From the NCBI GenBank assembly GCA_023388955.1, contig JAEWFH010000034.1:1-5656 (forward strand): DNA of 5,656 bases, written 5' to 3'. Positions 1 through 5,144 of this stretch are shown piece by piece. The stretch comes from Pseudomonadota bacterium. Its GTDB lineage: Bacteria > Pseudomonadota > Gammaproteobacteria > Xanthomonadales > Xanthomonadaceae. The notes under the pieces were generated by a model, which was not told the origin of the DNA, searched no databases, and was given only the letters and a program-made list of their open reading frames with translations. A program made the translations under genes and the position numbers. The first letter of the stretch is position 1, and each line of letters begins with the position of its first letter.

Positions 1-560
1 ACCACCAGCGCCACCGGCAGCTGGAAGCACAGCCCGAAGGCCAGCACCACCACCAGCACGAAGTCCAGGTAGGCGTTGATGTCGGTCATCATCGCCACCC
101 CTTCCGGTGCCACCATCACCAGGAACCGGAACACCATCGGCAGCACCAGCCAGAAGGCGAAGGCACAGCCGGCGTAGAACAGCCCGACCGCGGTGGCCAG
201 CAGCGGCGCGGCCAGTCGCTTCTCATGCCGGTACAGGCCGGGGGCGACGAAGGCCCAGGCCTGGTAGAGCAGCCACGGCATGGTCGCCAGCACGGCGACG
301 AAAAAGGCCAGCTTGAGCGGGGCGAAGAAGGGGCTGGCGACCTCGACCGCGATCAGCTGGCCCCCCGGAGGCAGCTTTTCCAGCAGTGGCGTCGCAAACC
401 AGCCGTACAGCCGGTTCGCGAACGGCAGCAGGACGAGCAGCACCGCCAGCAGCCCCGCGATCGCGCGCAGCAGGCGCGCCCGCAGCTCGACCAGGTGGTC
501 GACCAGGCGTGCTTCGGTGGCCTCGGGGCCGGTGCCGGGCGTCGATCCGGGTGCGGTCAT
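1..560 (-). CDS. tatC: Sec-independent protein translocase TatC (partial, cut by window edge)
   Basis: TatC is the inner-membrane receptor of the twin-arginine translocase. With TatB it binds the RR signal peptide of folded precursors. The window holds the first 186 residues; the family is usually about 250, so the C-terminal third lies beyond base 1. Visible landmarks are an N-terminal HLxELRxRL (residues 22-30), a first membrane helix at about 30-48, the family block SPFFAPLKL (76-84), a second helix at about 84-104, and then YQAWAFVAPGLYRHEKR (99-115). F104 and E113 match the E. coli signal-peptide-binding residues F94 and E103. A third helix is at about 118-141 and a fourth at about 165-186. 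The ATG overlaps the tatB stop as ATGA, so translation is probably coupled to tatB. One position to note is Q180, where E. coli has E170. Nothing indicates a broken gene; the truncation is only the window edge. Confidence 0.97.
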   Translation of the reverse strand, partial: MTAPGSTPGTGPEATEARLVDHLVELRARLLRAIAGLLAVLLVLLPFANRLYGWFATPLLEKLPPGGQLIAVEVASPFFAPLKLAFFVAVLATMPWLLYQAWAFVAPGLYRHEKRLAAPLLATAVGLFYAGCAFAFWLVLPMVFRFLVMVAPEGVAMMTDINAYLDFVLVVVLAFGLCFQLPVALV

Positions 561-898
561 GGGGCTTTGTGTGGCGGGTCGCCCTCACCGGAGGCATCCG
601 GTGGCGGGGCTTCAACGGAGGACGGCATGCGGGTGGCATCGCGCTCGATCTCCGAGCCGGTCCGGCGTACCGCGGCGTCGGCCTCGCGCACCGAGTCGCG
701 GGCCTGTTCCACGCTGCGGCGCAGTTCGTCGTCGGCGATCTCGCGCTCGAACTCGGCCTTTACCGAGTACCACTGCGCGCGTGCCCGGCGTACCCACAGG
801 CCGGCGAACTTCGCCGCCCGCGGCAGCCGTTCGGGGCCGAGCACCACCAGGGCCACGACTGCGATCAGCAGCAGCTCGGAGAAGCCGATGTCGAACAT
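557..898 (-). CDS. tatB: Sec-independent protein translocase subunit TatB
   Basis: TatB partners with TatC in the twin-arginine signal-peptide receptor complex of the inner membrane. The 113-residue product starts MFDIGFSELLLIAVVALVVL, the typical TatB N terminus: a short membrane helix at residues 4-20 with the conserved acidic E8, then the hinge GPERLP (21-26). A long amphipathic, charged helix follows at about 27-85, rich in Glu and Arg, and then a Pro/Asp/Glu-rich flexible tail. The start is fixed by homology, because MFDIGFSEL is the canonical beginning. No good Shine-Dalgarno is visible upstream. The gene begins 24 bases after the tatA stop and ends in an ATGA overlap with tatC, so it is probably translated from a tatABC mRNA. 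The length is shorter than E. coli TatB (about 170 residues), but the divergent tail accounts for this. Confidence 0.97.
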   Translation of the reverse strand: MFDIGFSELLLIAVVALVVLGPERLPRAAKFAGLWVRRARAQWYSVKAEFEREIADDELRRSVEQARDSVREADAAVRRTGSEIERDATRMPSSVEAPPPDASGEGDPPHKAP

Positions 899-922
899 GC
901 CGCCGGGGCCCGTGGCCCGCCG

Positions 923-1165
923 TCAGCGACCGTCGCGGTCGCGCGTGGCGGGCTCGTCCTCGCGCCGGCGCCCGGACTCCGCGTCCGTGCGCTCGTCGGA
1001 AAGGCGCGACTGCGGCTTGTCGGCGTCCTCGTCCGACAGGCCCTGCTTGAAGCCCTTGACCGCCTCGCCGACGTCACGGCCGACGTTCTTCAGGCGCTTG
1101 GTGCCGAACACCAGCACCACGATGACCAGCACGACCACCCAGTGCCAGATGCTGAAAGAGCCCAT
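923..1165 (-). CDS. tatA: Sec-independent protein translocase subunit TatA
   Basis: TatA is the small subunit that multimerises at the TatBC receptor to let folded proteins cross the inner membrane. The 80-residue product has a short N-terminal membrane helix (residues 6-20), the family FG hinge (F20-G21) followed by TKRL, and an amphipathic helix with VGEAVKGFKQGL (about 32-43). A highly charged, probably disordered tail rich in Asp, Glu and Arg follows. Position 8, usually Gln in E. coli-like TatA, is His here. The presence of FGTKRL, not the GPERLP hinge of TatB, separates it from its downstream paralogue. It is the first gene of the tatABC cluster. A weak AGG lies about 9 bases before the ATG. 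An upstream TATCCT (1202-1207, minus strand) could be a -10 element, but no -35 is convincing. Confidence 0.96.
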   Translation of the reverse strand: MGSFSIWHWVVVLVIVVLVFGTKRLKNVGRDVGEAVKGFKQGLSDEDADKPQSRLSDERTDAESGRRREDEPATRDRDGR

Positions 1166-1216
1166 GGTTGAACCTGCCGGAGCCGGGAAAAGACGGCGCT
1201 CAGGATACCGCAGCGT

Positions 1217-1244
1217 CCCGGCACCGGAGCTAACCGGTACCGGG
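1217..1244 (-). terminator. Hairpin between the SYLF gene and tatA, possible terminator or leader structure
   Basis: An 11-bp inverted repeat: arms at 1217-1227 and 1234-1244, with a 6-base loop. Read on the minus strand the arms are CCCGGTACCGG and CCGGTGCCGGG, forming ten Watson-Crick pairs and one T-G wobble. It begins 9 bases after the stop of the SYLF gene and ends about 50 bases before the tatA start. No T-run follows on either strand, so it is not a classical intrinsic terminator. It could stall polymerase, protect the 3' end of the SYLF mRNA, or partly insulate tatABC. Its role is inferred from position only. Confidence 0.4.
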
Positions 1245-1252
1245 GCCCGCGG

Positions 1253-2161
1253 TCAGGGCAGCGGCTCGGTCCGGACCCGGTCCTGGTCCTGATCCGGGTC
1301 CACCGGCTGGAAGCCCTGCGGGGCAGGCGCGCTGGCGCGGTCCTGCGCAGCCGGGACGTTCAGCGGCTGGTTGCGCCAGTCGGGCTCCGCGTAGGTCGGC
1401 GTGGCCGGGGAGGCCGGCTGCGCCGGCGCGGCGGCGGCGCGCGGTGCCGGAGCGGCGGTGCCGCTGCGGCTGGCATGGGCGCTGGCCGAGGCCTCCTCCA
1501 ACTGGTCGCGGAACGACACGACCTCGGCGGAAGGCCGCTGCGGGGCGCGGCCCTCGAAGATCATCCGCGGCGTGGTGCCGGCGCCGTACACGGCCTGGTT
1601 GGCCTCGTCGTCGATGCTCAGCACCGCGCCGTCCAGGGCGACGCCGGCAAACAGCCCGCGCGCCCGCGACCAGGACCAGATCTCCGCCTTCAGCTGGCCG
1701 TCGGTGGCCATGCCGGTGGTGCGTCCGAGCGGCCCGGCGGCCACCGAGGCATCCGCGCCCAGGGTGATCTTGCCGTTGACGATGGAATCCAGCCCGCGCT
1801 GGCTGGTGAAGGCCAGCACCACGTCCGAGGACTGCACGCCTGCCTGGAAGCCGATGCTGCCGCCGGTGAGCTTCACGAACGCGGGGTTGGACCAGGTGCC
1901 GTCGGCGGTCTTCACCGACAGCAGGCCATGGCCGCGGCGTCCGCCGATGACCAGGCCGATCTTGAGCGTGTCGGGGATCACCACGATCGCCCGCGCCTCG
2001 TCGAACATCACGTCCGGGATGCCCGATTCCGGGATCGCCTGGATCTCCTGCAGCACGCGCAGCGAGTTGCGGGCGCGCTCGTCCTCCTGGACGCCGGCGC
2101 TGGCCGGAAGGGCCACGGCAAGGACAAGGACGGCGGTGGCGAGGCGCGGCAGGATCGACAT
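1253..2161 (-). CDS. Secreted SYLF-domain (Ysc84-like) protein with Pro/Ala-rich tail
   Basis: The 302-residue product has a Sec-type signal peptide: MSILPR, a hydrophobic run at about 7-20, and a likely cleavage at ASA|G after residue 22. There is no twin-arginine motif. Residues about 28-205 read as a SYLF/Ysc84 domain: an N-terminal helix (ARNSLRVLQEI), FDEARAIVVIPDTLKIGLVIGG (53-74), GHGLLSVK, WSNPAFVKLTGGSIGFQAG (90-108), SDVVLAF, and SWSRARGLFAGVALDGAVL (163-181). In eukaryotes SYLF domains bind membranes and actin; bacterial members are periplasmic or lipoprotein-like with no settled function. No lipobox Cys is visible. The tail (about 210-302) is Pro/Ala-rich and ends in acidic DPDQDQD. 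The ATG at 2161 is chosen because it has a GGAG 5 bases upstream and gives a clean signal peptide; a 76-codon longer frame to 2389 is Arg-rich and runs into hemH on the other strand. Confidence 0.88.
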   Translation of the reverse strand: MSILPRLATAVLVLAVALPASAGVQEDERARNSLRVLQEIQAIPESGIPDVMFDEARAIVVIPDTLKIGLVIGGRRGHGLLSVKTADGTWSNPAFVKLTGGSIGFQAGVQSSDVVLAFTSQRGLDSIVNGKITLGADASVAAGPLGRTTGMATDGQLKAEIWSWSRARGLFAGVALDGAVLSIDDEANQAVYGAGTTPRMIFEGRAPQRPSAEVVSFRDQLEEASASAHASRSGTAAPAPRAAAAPAQPASPATPTYAEPDWRNQPLNVPAAQDRASAPAPQGFQPVDPDQDQDRVRTEPLP

Positions 2162-2166
2162 GTGCA

Positions 2167-2170
2167 CTCC
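2167..2170 (-). promoter_or_regulatory. Ribosome binding site of the SYLF gene
   Basis: GGAG on the minus strand, 5 bases before the ATG at 2161. It decides the start in favour of residue 1 of MSILPR over any upstream in-frame codon. Confidence 0.65.
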
Positions 2171-2174
2171 GGCG

Positions 2175-2203
2175 GTGAAAGGCGGGGACCGGGCCAATAT
2201 AGA
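2175..2203 (+). promoter_or_regulatory. Candidate promoter for hemH, overlapping the divergent SYLF -10
   Basis: GTGAAA (2175-2180), a 17-base spacer, then TATAGA (2198-2203), each matching four of six consensus sigma-70 positions. A start near 2210 would give hemH a leader of about 86 bases. The -10 overlaps the minus-strand TATATT at 2196-2201, so the two promoters could compete. This is a motif reading by eye and remains weak. Confidence 0.3.
2196..2201 (-). promoter_or_regulatory. Candidate -10 element for the SYLF gene
   Basis: TATATT read on the minus strand, five of six matches to TATAAT, in otherwise very GC-rich DNA. It would start a transcript near 2189, giving a leader of about 28 bases with a properly placed GGAG. 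No convincing -35 is seen 15-18 bases further upstream, so an activator or alternative sigma factor may be needed, or the match is chance. Confidence 0.35.
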
Positions 2204-2295
2204 GGCCCGTGAAGACTTCGACCGCATGCCGGCGCGAACGTTCAGCCCACGGTCGGGAGCACGGCGGTTCCGGTTGGCGCCGGTATCCTTGGGCC

Positions 2296-3276
2296 ATGAA
2301 CGCCACTCCTGCCAGTCCGGCCGCCTCCGCGCCGGTGCCAGCCGCCGTCGTGCTCGCCAACCTGGGCACCCCCGATACCCCCACCGCACCCGCCGTGCGC
2401 CGCTACCTGGGCGAGTTCCTGGGCGACCCGCGCGTGGTCGACCTGCCGCGCCTGCTCTGGCTGCCGCTGCTGCACGGGCTGGTGCTGCCGCTGCGCGCGC
2501 CCAAGGTGGCGCCCAAGTACGCCAGCGTGTGGATGGACGGCGGCTCGCCCCTGGCCGTCTACACGCGCCGGCTGGCTGAAGCGGTGGGCGAGCGCATGCC
2601 CGGGGTGCGGGTGGTCGATGCCATGCGCTACGGCAACCCGTCCCTGGCCGGCGTGCTGCGCGGGCTGCGCGCCGAGGGCATCGCCGACATCCTGCTGCTG
2701 CCGCTGTACCCGCAGTACTCCACCACCACCACCGCCTCGATGCAGGACGTGGTCGACCGCCTGGGCGGGCCCGGCATCCGCGTGGTCACCGACTACCACG
2801 ACGACCCGGCCTGGGTGGAGGCGGTCGCCGCCACCATCCGCGCCCGGCACCGCGGGCAGGGCGCCGCGCACCTGCTGTTCTCCTTCCACGGCCTGCCGCA
2901 GAAGGTGGTCGACAACGGCGATCCGTACCAGCGCCAGTGCGAGGCCAGCGCCGCCGCGATCGCCGCCGCCGCCGGCCTGGAGCCGGGCCGGTGGGACCTC
3001 TCCTACCAGTCGCGCTTCGGCAAGGCGAAATGGCTGGAGCCGTCCACTTCCGGCACCCTGCAGCGCCTGGCCGACCAGGGCGTGAAGCAGGTCGACGTGA
3101 TCGCCCCGGGCTTCGCCGCCGACTGCCTGGAGACGCTGGAGGAGGTCTCGATGGAACTGGCCGCCGAGTTCGCCGCACGCGACGGGAAGCTGCGCTACAT
3201 CCCCTGCCTCAACGACAGCGCCGCGCACGCCGACGTGATCGCCGCCCTGGCCCGGCGCGAACTCGAGCGCCCCTGA
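2296..3276 (+). CDS. hemH: Ferrochelatase (protoporphyrin ferro-lyase)
   Basis: This enzyme inserts Fe2+ into protoporphyrin IX, the last step of protoheme synthesis. The 326 residues are normal for a bacterial ferrochelatase. Visible family blocks are VVLANLGTPDTPT (the LxNLGTP start), YLGEFLGDPRVV, LLPLYPQYSTTTTAS, LLFSFHGLP with catalytic-type H198, SYQSRFGKAKWLEP, and APGFAADCLETLEE with E279. H198 and E279 are 81 residues apart, the same spacing as B. subtilis H183 and E264, which supports the assignment. The C terminus shows no cysteine cluster, so a C-terminal [2Fe-2S] centre is unlikely. The ATG at 2296 puts the NLGTP block about 20 residues in; an in-frame extension to 2209 adds 29 Arg-rich, unfamily-like residues and is rejected. 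No Shine-Dalgarno is visible before the ATG. The stop overlaps the next gene as TGATG. Confidence 0.97.
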   Translation: MNATPASPAASAPVPAAVVLANLGTPDTPTAPAVRRYLGEFLGDPRVVDLPRLLWLPLLHGLVLPLRAPKVAPKYASVWMDGGSPLAVYTRRLAEAVGERMPGVRVVDAMRYGNPSLAGVLRGLRAEGIADILLLPLYPQYSTTTTASMQDVVDRLGGPGIRVVTDYHDDPAWVEAVAATIRARHRGQGAAHLLFSFHGLPQKVVDNGDPYQRQCEASAAAIAAAAGLEPGRWDLSYQSRFGKAKWLEPSTSGTLQRLADQGVKQVDVIAPGFAADCLETLEEVSMELAAEFAARDGKLRYIPCLNDSAAHADVIAALARRELERP

Positions 3277-4205
3277 TGCACACCCCGCCCCCGCCCACCC
3301 CACCGTCATTCCCGCGAACGCGGGAATCCAAGGACGTTGCCCTACCGGCCGAGTTCACCCTAGACACCCCCCACGGCCGCCTCGCCGGCCTGCGCCGTCC
3401 CGGCCCGCCCGGCGCCCCCCGGGTCCTGGCCCTGCACGGCTGGCTGGACAACGCGGCCAGCTTCGTACCGCTGCAGCAACACCTGCCCGGCATCGAGCTG
3501 GCCGCCCTGGACCTGCCCGGCCACGGCGCCAGCGCGCACCTGCCACCGGCCGGCGAGTACACCCTCCCCAGCACCGCGCGGGCGGTCTTCGCCGCCGCCG
3601 ATGCGCTGGGCTGGGAGCGCTTCGTGCTGCTGGGCCACTCGCTCGGCGGCGCCGTGGCCAGCGTGATGGCGGCCGCGATGCCGGAGCGCATCCAGCGGCT
3701 GGCGGTGATCGAATCGCTCGGCGCCCTGACCGAAGACGAAGCCGACAGCGGCCGCCGCCTGCGGGACGCCTTCCGTGCCGGCACCGCCCCGCGCCGCCCA
3801 CTGCGCCGTTTCCGCGACCCCGCCATTGCACTGAAGGCGCGCGTGGCCGCCGGCGGCATCGAGGAAAGTGCCGCCCGGCTGCTGGTCGAACGCGGCATCG
3901 CCCCGGCGCGCGGCGGCGACGGGCCGCCCGGCTTCACCTGGCGCAGCGACCCGCGCCTGACCCGCCCCACCGCCGTGCGCATGACCGAGGGCCAGGTGCA
4001 CAGCATCCTCCGGGCGATCGAGTGCCCGGTACGCGTGGTCTATGCGAACCCGCCGCAGCCGTACTTCCCCGAGGCCCAGCGCCAGGCCCGCTACGCCTGC
4101 CTGCGCGATGCCAGCCTGGTCACGCTGGAGGGCGGGCACCACCTGCACATGGAGCAACCCGAGCGGGTGGCGGATGAACTGCGCCAGTTCCTGGAGTCCC
4201 GGTAG
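3276..4205 (+). CDS. Alpha/beta-hydrolase, MEST/SERHL-like, with repeat-encoded N terminus
   Basis: The 309-residue product has an alpha/beta-hydrolase fold from about residue 26: the first strands, then LALHGWLDNAASF (oxyanion-loop HGW at 54-56), LDLPGHGAS (79-87), and the nucleophile elbow LLGHSLGGA with S122. A lid region follows at about 152-245, rich in Arg, and then the C-terminal LEGGHHLHMEQPERVA with H288 as the likely catalytic His. The usual Asp after strand 7 is absent (VVYANPPQPYF), so E146 after strand 6 may be the acid. Substrate is unknown; esterases of small acyl substrates are likely. It is translated from a TGATG overlap with hemH, so it is coupled to it, with no strong Shine-Dalgarno. 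Residues 10-21 are encoded by a palindromic repeat (3304-3338). No other in-frame ATG, GTG or TTG lies between that repeat and the fold, so the repeat appears to be translated. Confidence 0.92.
   Translation: MHTPPPPTPPSFPRTRESKDVALPAEFTLDTPHGRLAGLRRPGPPGAPRVLALHGWLDNAASFVPLQQHLPGIELAALDLPGHGASAHLPPAGEYTLPSTARAVFAAADALGWERFVLLGHSLGGAVASVMAAAMPERIQRLAVIESLGALTEDEADSGRRLRDAFRAGTAPRRPLRRFRDPAIALKARVAAGGIEESAARLLVERGIAPARGGDGPPGFTWRSDPRLTRPTAVRMTEGQVHSILRAIECPVRVVYANPPQPYFPEAQRQARYACLRDASLVTLEGGHHLHMEQPERVADELRQFLESR
3304..3338 (+). repeat. Palindromic repeat copy 1 (inside the hydrolase gene)
   Basis: A 35-base unit: CGTC, arm ATTCCCGCG, AA, arm CGCGGGAAT, then CCAAGGACGTT. The two 9-base arms (3308-3316 and 3319-3327) are perfect complements. 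It differs from the copies at 4248 and 4292 only at the outermost stem pair, A-T here and G-C there. The frame gives P-S-F-P-R-T-R-E-S-K-D-V at residues 10-21 of the hydrolase. The core resembles the Neisseria dRS3 type (ATTCCC-N8-GGGAAT); that resemblance is from recall. Confidence 0.9.
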
Positions 4206-4229
4206 AAACCCTGCCGCTCCCGCGCCCCC

Positions 4230-4242
4230 CGTCGTTCCCGCG
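4230..4242 (+). repeat. Left-half fragment of the palindromic repeat
   Basis: CGTCGTTCCCGCG, identical to the first 13 bases of the full copy that follows at 4248. Together with five preceding C bases it forms a 17-base block (4226-4242) repeated exactly at 4244-4260, one T apart, i.e. an 18-base tandem step. It lacks the right arm. Confidence 0.8.
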
Positions 4243-4247
4243 TCCCC

Positions 4248-4282
4248 CGTCGTTCCCGCGAACGCGGGAACCCAAGGACGTT
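4248..4282 (+). repeat. Palindromic repeat copy 2 (convergent intergenic region)
   Basis: A 35-base unit with arms GTTCCCGCG (4252-4260) and CGCGGGAAC (4263-4271), followed by CCAAGGACGTT. It is identical over all 35 bases to copy 3, which starts 44 bases later. It lies 43 bases after the hydrolase stop, where a transcript could end, but no T-run follows the stem. Confidence 0.92.
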
Positions 4283-4291
4283 AGGCCCCCC

Positions 4292-4326
4292 CGTCGTTCC
4301 CGCGAACGCGGGAACCCAAGGACGTT
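4292..4326 (+). repeat. Palindromic repeat copy 3 (next to the metallopeptidase stop)
   Basis: Identical to copy 2, with arms at 4296-4304 and 4307-4315. It ends 2 bases before the stop codon of the minus-strand metallopeptidase gene. The flank CCCTACCG (4327-4334) recurs after copy 1 (3340-3347, offset by one extra G), so the true unit may run past 35 bases and include that stop codon. Because the stem is symmetric it could fold in transcripts of both convergent genes. Confidence 0.92.
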
Positions 4327-4328
4327 CC

Positions 4329-5144
4329 CTACCGCCCCCCCAGCAACCCCTGCAGCCGCCCCTTGATCCCACCCCCATGGGCGCGCAGCCAGTCCCGCTC
4401 CTCCCGCCACGCCGGGAACCGCGCCTCCACCTCGATCCAGAAGCGCGGGGAATGGTTGGCCTGCAGCAGGTGGCATAGCTCGTGCACCAGCACGTATTCG
4501 AAGGCGGAAGGCCGCGCCAGCACCAGCGCCAGGTCCAGCGACACCGTCCCGTCCGGCGCCAGCGACCCCCACTGCGAGCGCACCGGCCGGATGCGGAAGG
4601 TCCGCGGTGCACGCGGCAGTCCCGGCAGGTAGGCAGGCAGCCAGCGCCCCACCTGCGCCCGGGCGTGGGCGAGGTAGAACTCGCGCAGTACCCGTACCGC
4701 GGCCGCCTGCGTGGCCTGGGCCGGGAACTCGAACACGAGCCCATCCGGTTGCTCCGGATCCTCGCCCAGCCGCGCCAGGCGGGCCGGCTGCCAGCGCAGC
4801 GGGCGCTCGGCGTCCTGCAGCGGCAGCGACGGGGTGGCGAAGGGCTCCAGCGGCGGCTGCGTCGGCGGTGCGTGGCGCTGCAGCTGGGTTGCAAGCCAGC
4901 CTGCGTGCTCGGCCACGAAGCGCTCGCCCGCGGCCAGGCTCGCGCGTGGCGGCAGGGTGAGGCGTGCGCCGCGGTCATCGACGGAAAGCTTGATGCGGCG
5001 CGCGCGCGGGTGGCGGGTGTAGGCCACCTCGATGTTGCGGCCGTCGGGGAGGACGGTCCGGAGGGAGCCTCGCGTGCCGGGAGTGGGCGGGGGAGGGTCC
5101 TTGGGTCCCCGCGTGCGCGGGGACGACGTCAGCAGGAGGCTCAC
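4329..5144 (-). CDS. YgjP/DUF45-type zinc metallopeptidase (SprT-like)
   Basis: The 271-residue product carries HELCH (H221, E222, H225) in FEYVLVHELCHLLQANHSP, with H231 as the probable third zinc ligand and FW just after it. This is the YgjP/DUF45 (M48-like, SprT-related) signature. The preceding SQWGSLAPDGTVSLDLAL (190-207) matches the family WGS block, and VAYTRHPRARRIKLSVD (40-56) is the family's N-terminal strand region. No signal peptide or membrane segment is seen, so it is probably cytoplasmic. Its substrate is unknown; peptidase activity is inferred. The start is GTG, overlapping the rdgC stop as GTGA. A GGAGGG (5145-5150) abuts the GTG, too close for normal use, so re-initiation after rdgC is likely. 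The first 30 or so residues are extra to the family, and T6-D16 are encoded by a palindromic repeat. The next in-frame GTG (V40) would cut into the conserved strand. Confidence 0.9.
   Translation of the reverse strand: MSLLLTSSPRTRGPKDPPPPTPGTRGSLRTVLPDGRNIEVAYTRHPRARRIKLSVDDRGARLTLPPRASLAAGERFVAEHAGWLATQLQRHAPPTQPPLEPFATPSLPLQDAERPLRWQPARLARLGEDPEQPDGLVFEFPAQATQAAAVRVLREFYLAHARAQVGRWLPAYLPGLPRAPRTFRIRPVRSQWGSLAPDGTVSLDLALVLARPSAFEYVLVHELCHLLQANHSPRFWIEVEARFPAWREERDWLRAHGGGIKGRLQGLLGGR
5097..5128 (-). repeat. Palindromic repeat copy 4 (inverted, inside the metallopeptidase gene)
   Basis: Read on the minus strand: CGTC, arm GTCCCCGCG, CA, arm CGCGGGGAC, then CCAAGGAC. Homology to copies 2 and 3 covers 32 bases with three differences: one loop base (A to C) and a paired T-A to C-G change in the third stem pair. 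The 9-bp stem stays perfect. The frame gives T-S-S-P-R-T-R-G-P-K-D, residues 6-16 of the metallopeptidase, the same frame as in copy 1. Confidence 0.85.

Noticed and set aside
1..560. tatC or rdgC as truncated pseudogenes
   Set aside because: Both frames run open to the window edge with family motifs intact; the missing parts are just outside the window.
225..1292. A 355-codon plus-strand open frame over the tat genes
   Set aside because: It is antisense to tatA, tatB and tatC, which are unambiguous. Its product is low-complexity Arg/Ser/Gly-rich, as expected from a shadow frame in very GC-rich DNA.
2209..2295. Upstream start for hemH at 2209
   Set aside because: The added 29 residues are Arg-rich and precede a normal family N terminus. 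They fall in the divergent promoter gap.
2162..2389. N-terminal extension of the SYLF gene to 2389
   Set aside because: It adds 76 Arg/Trp-rich residues, would bury the signal peptide, overlaps the start of hemH, and ignores the GGAG at 2167-2170.
2242..3309. A 355-codon minus-strand open frame over hemH
   Set aside because: It is antisense to a clear ferrochelatase with intact catalytic residues. The product is Gly/Ala/His/Gln-rich with no recognisable fold.
4042..4284. A short plus-strand frame ending in VVPANAGTQ
   Set aside because: Its first part is out of frame inside the hydrolase, and its end is simply the palindromic repeat read through.
4226..4326. CRISPR-like array
   Set aside because: There are only two full units, with 9 bases between them, which is too short for spacers. 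Each unit is a full palindrome and copies are dispersed elsewhere; no cas genes are present.
4206..4328. Insertion sequence remnant or phage attachment site
   Set aside because: No transposase or integrase fragment and no target-site duplication is visible. Neisseria dRS3 repeats serve as filamentous phage integration sites, but nothing phage-like is here.
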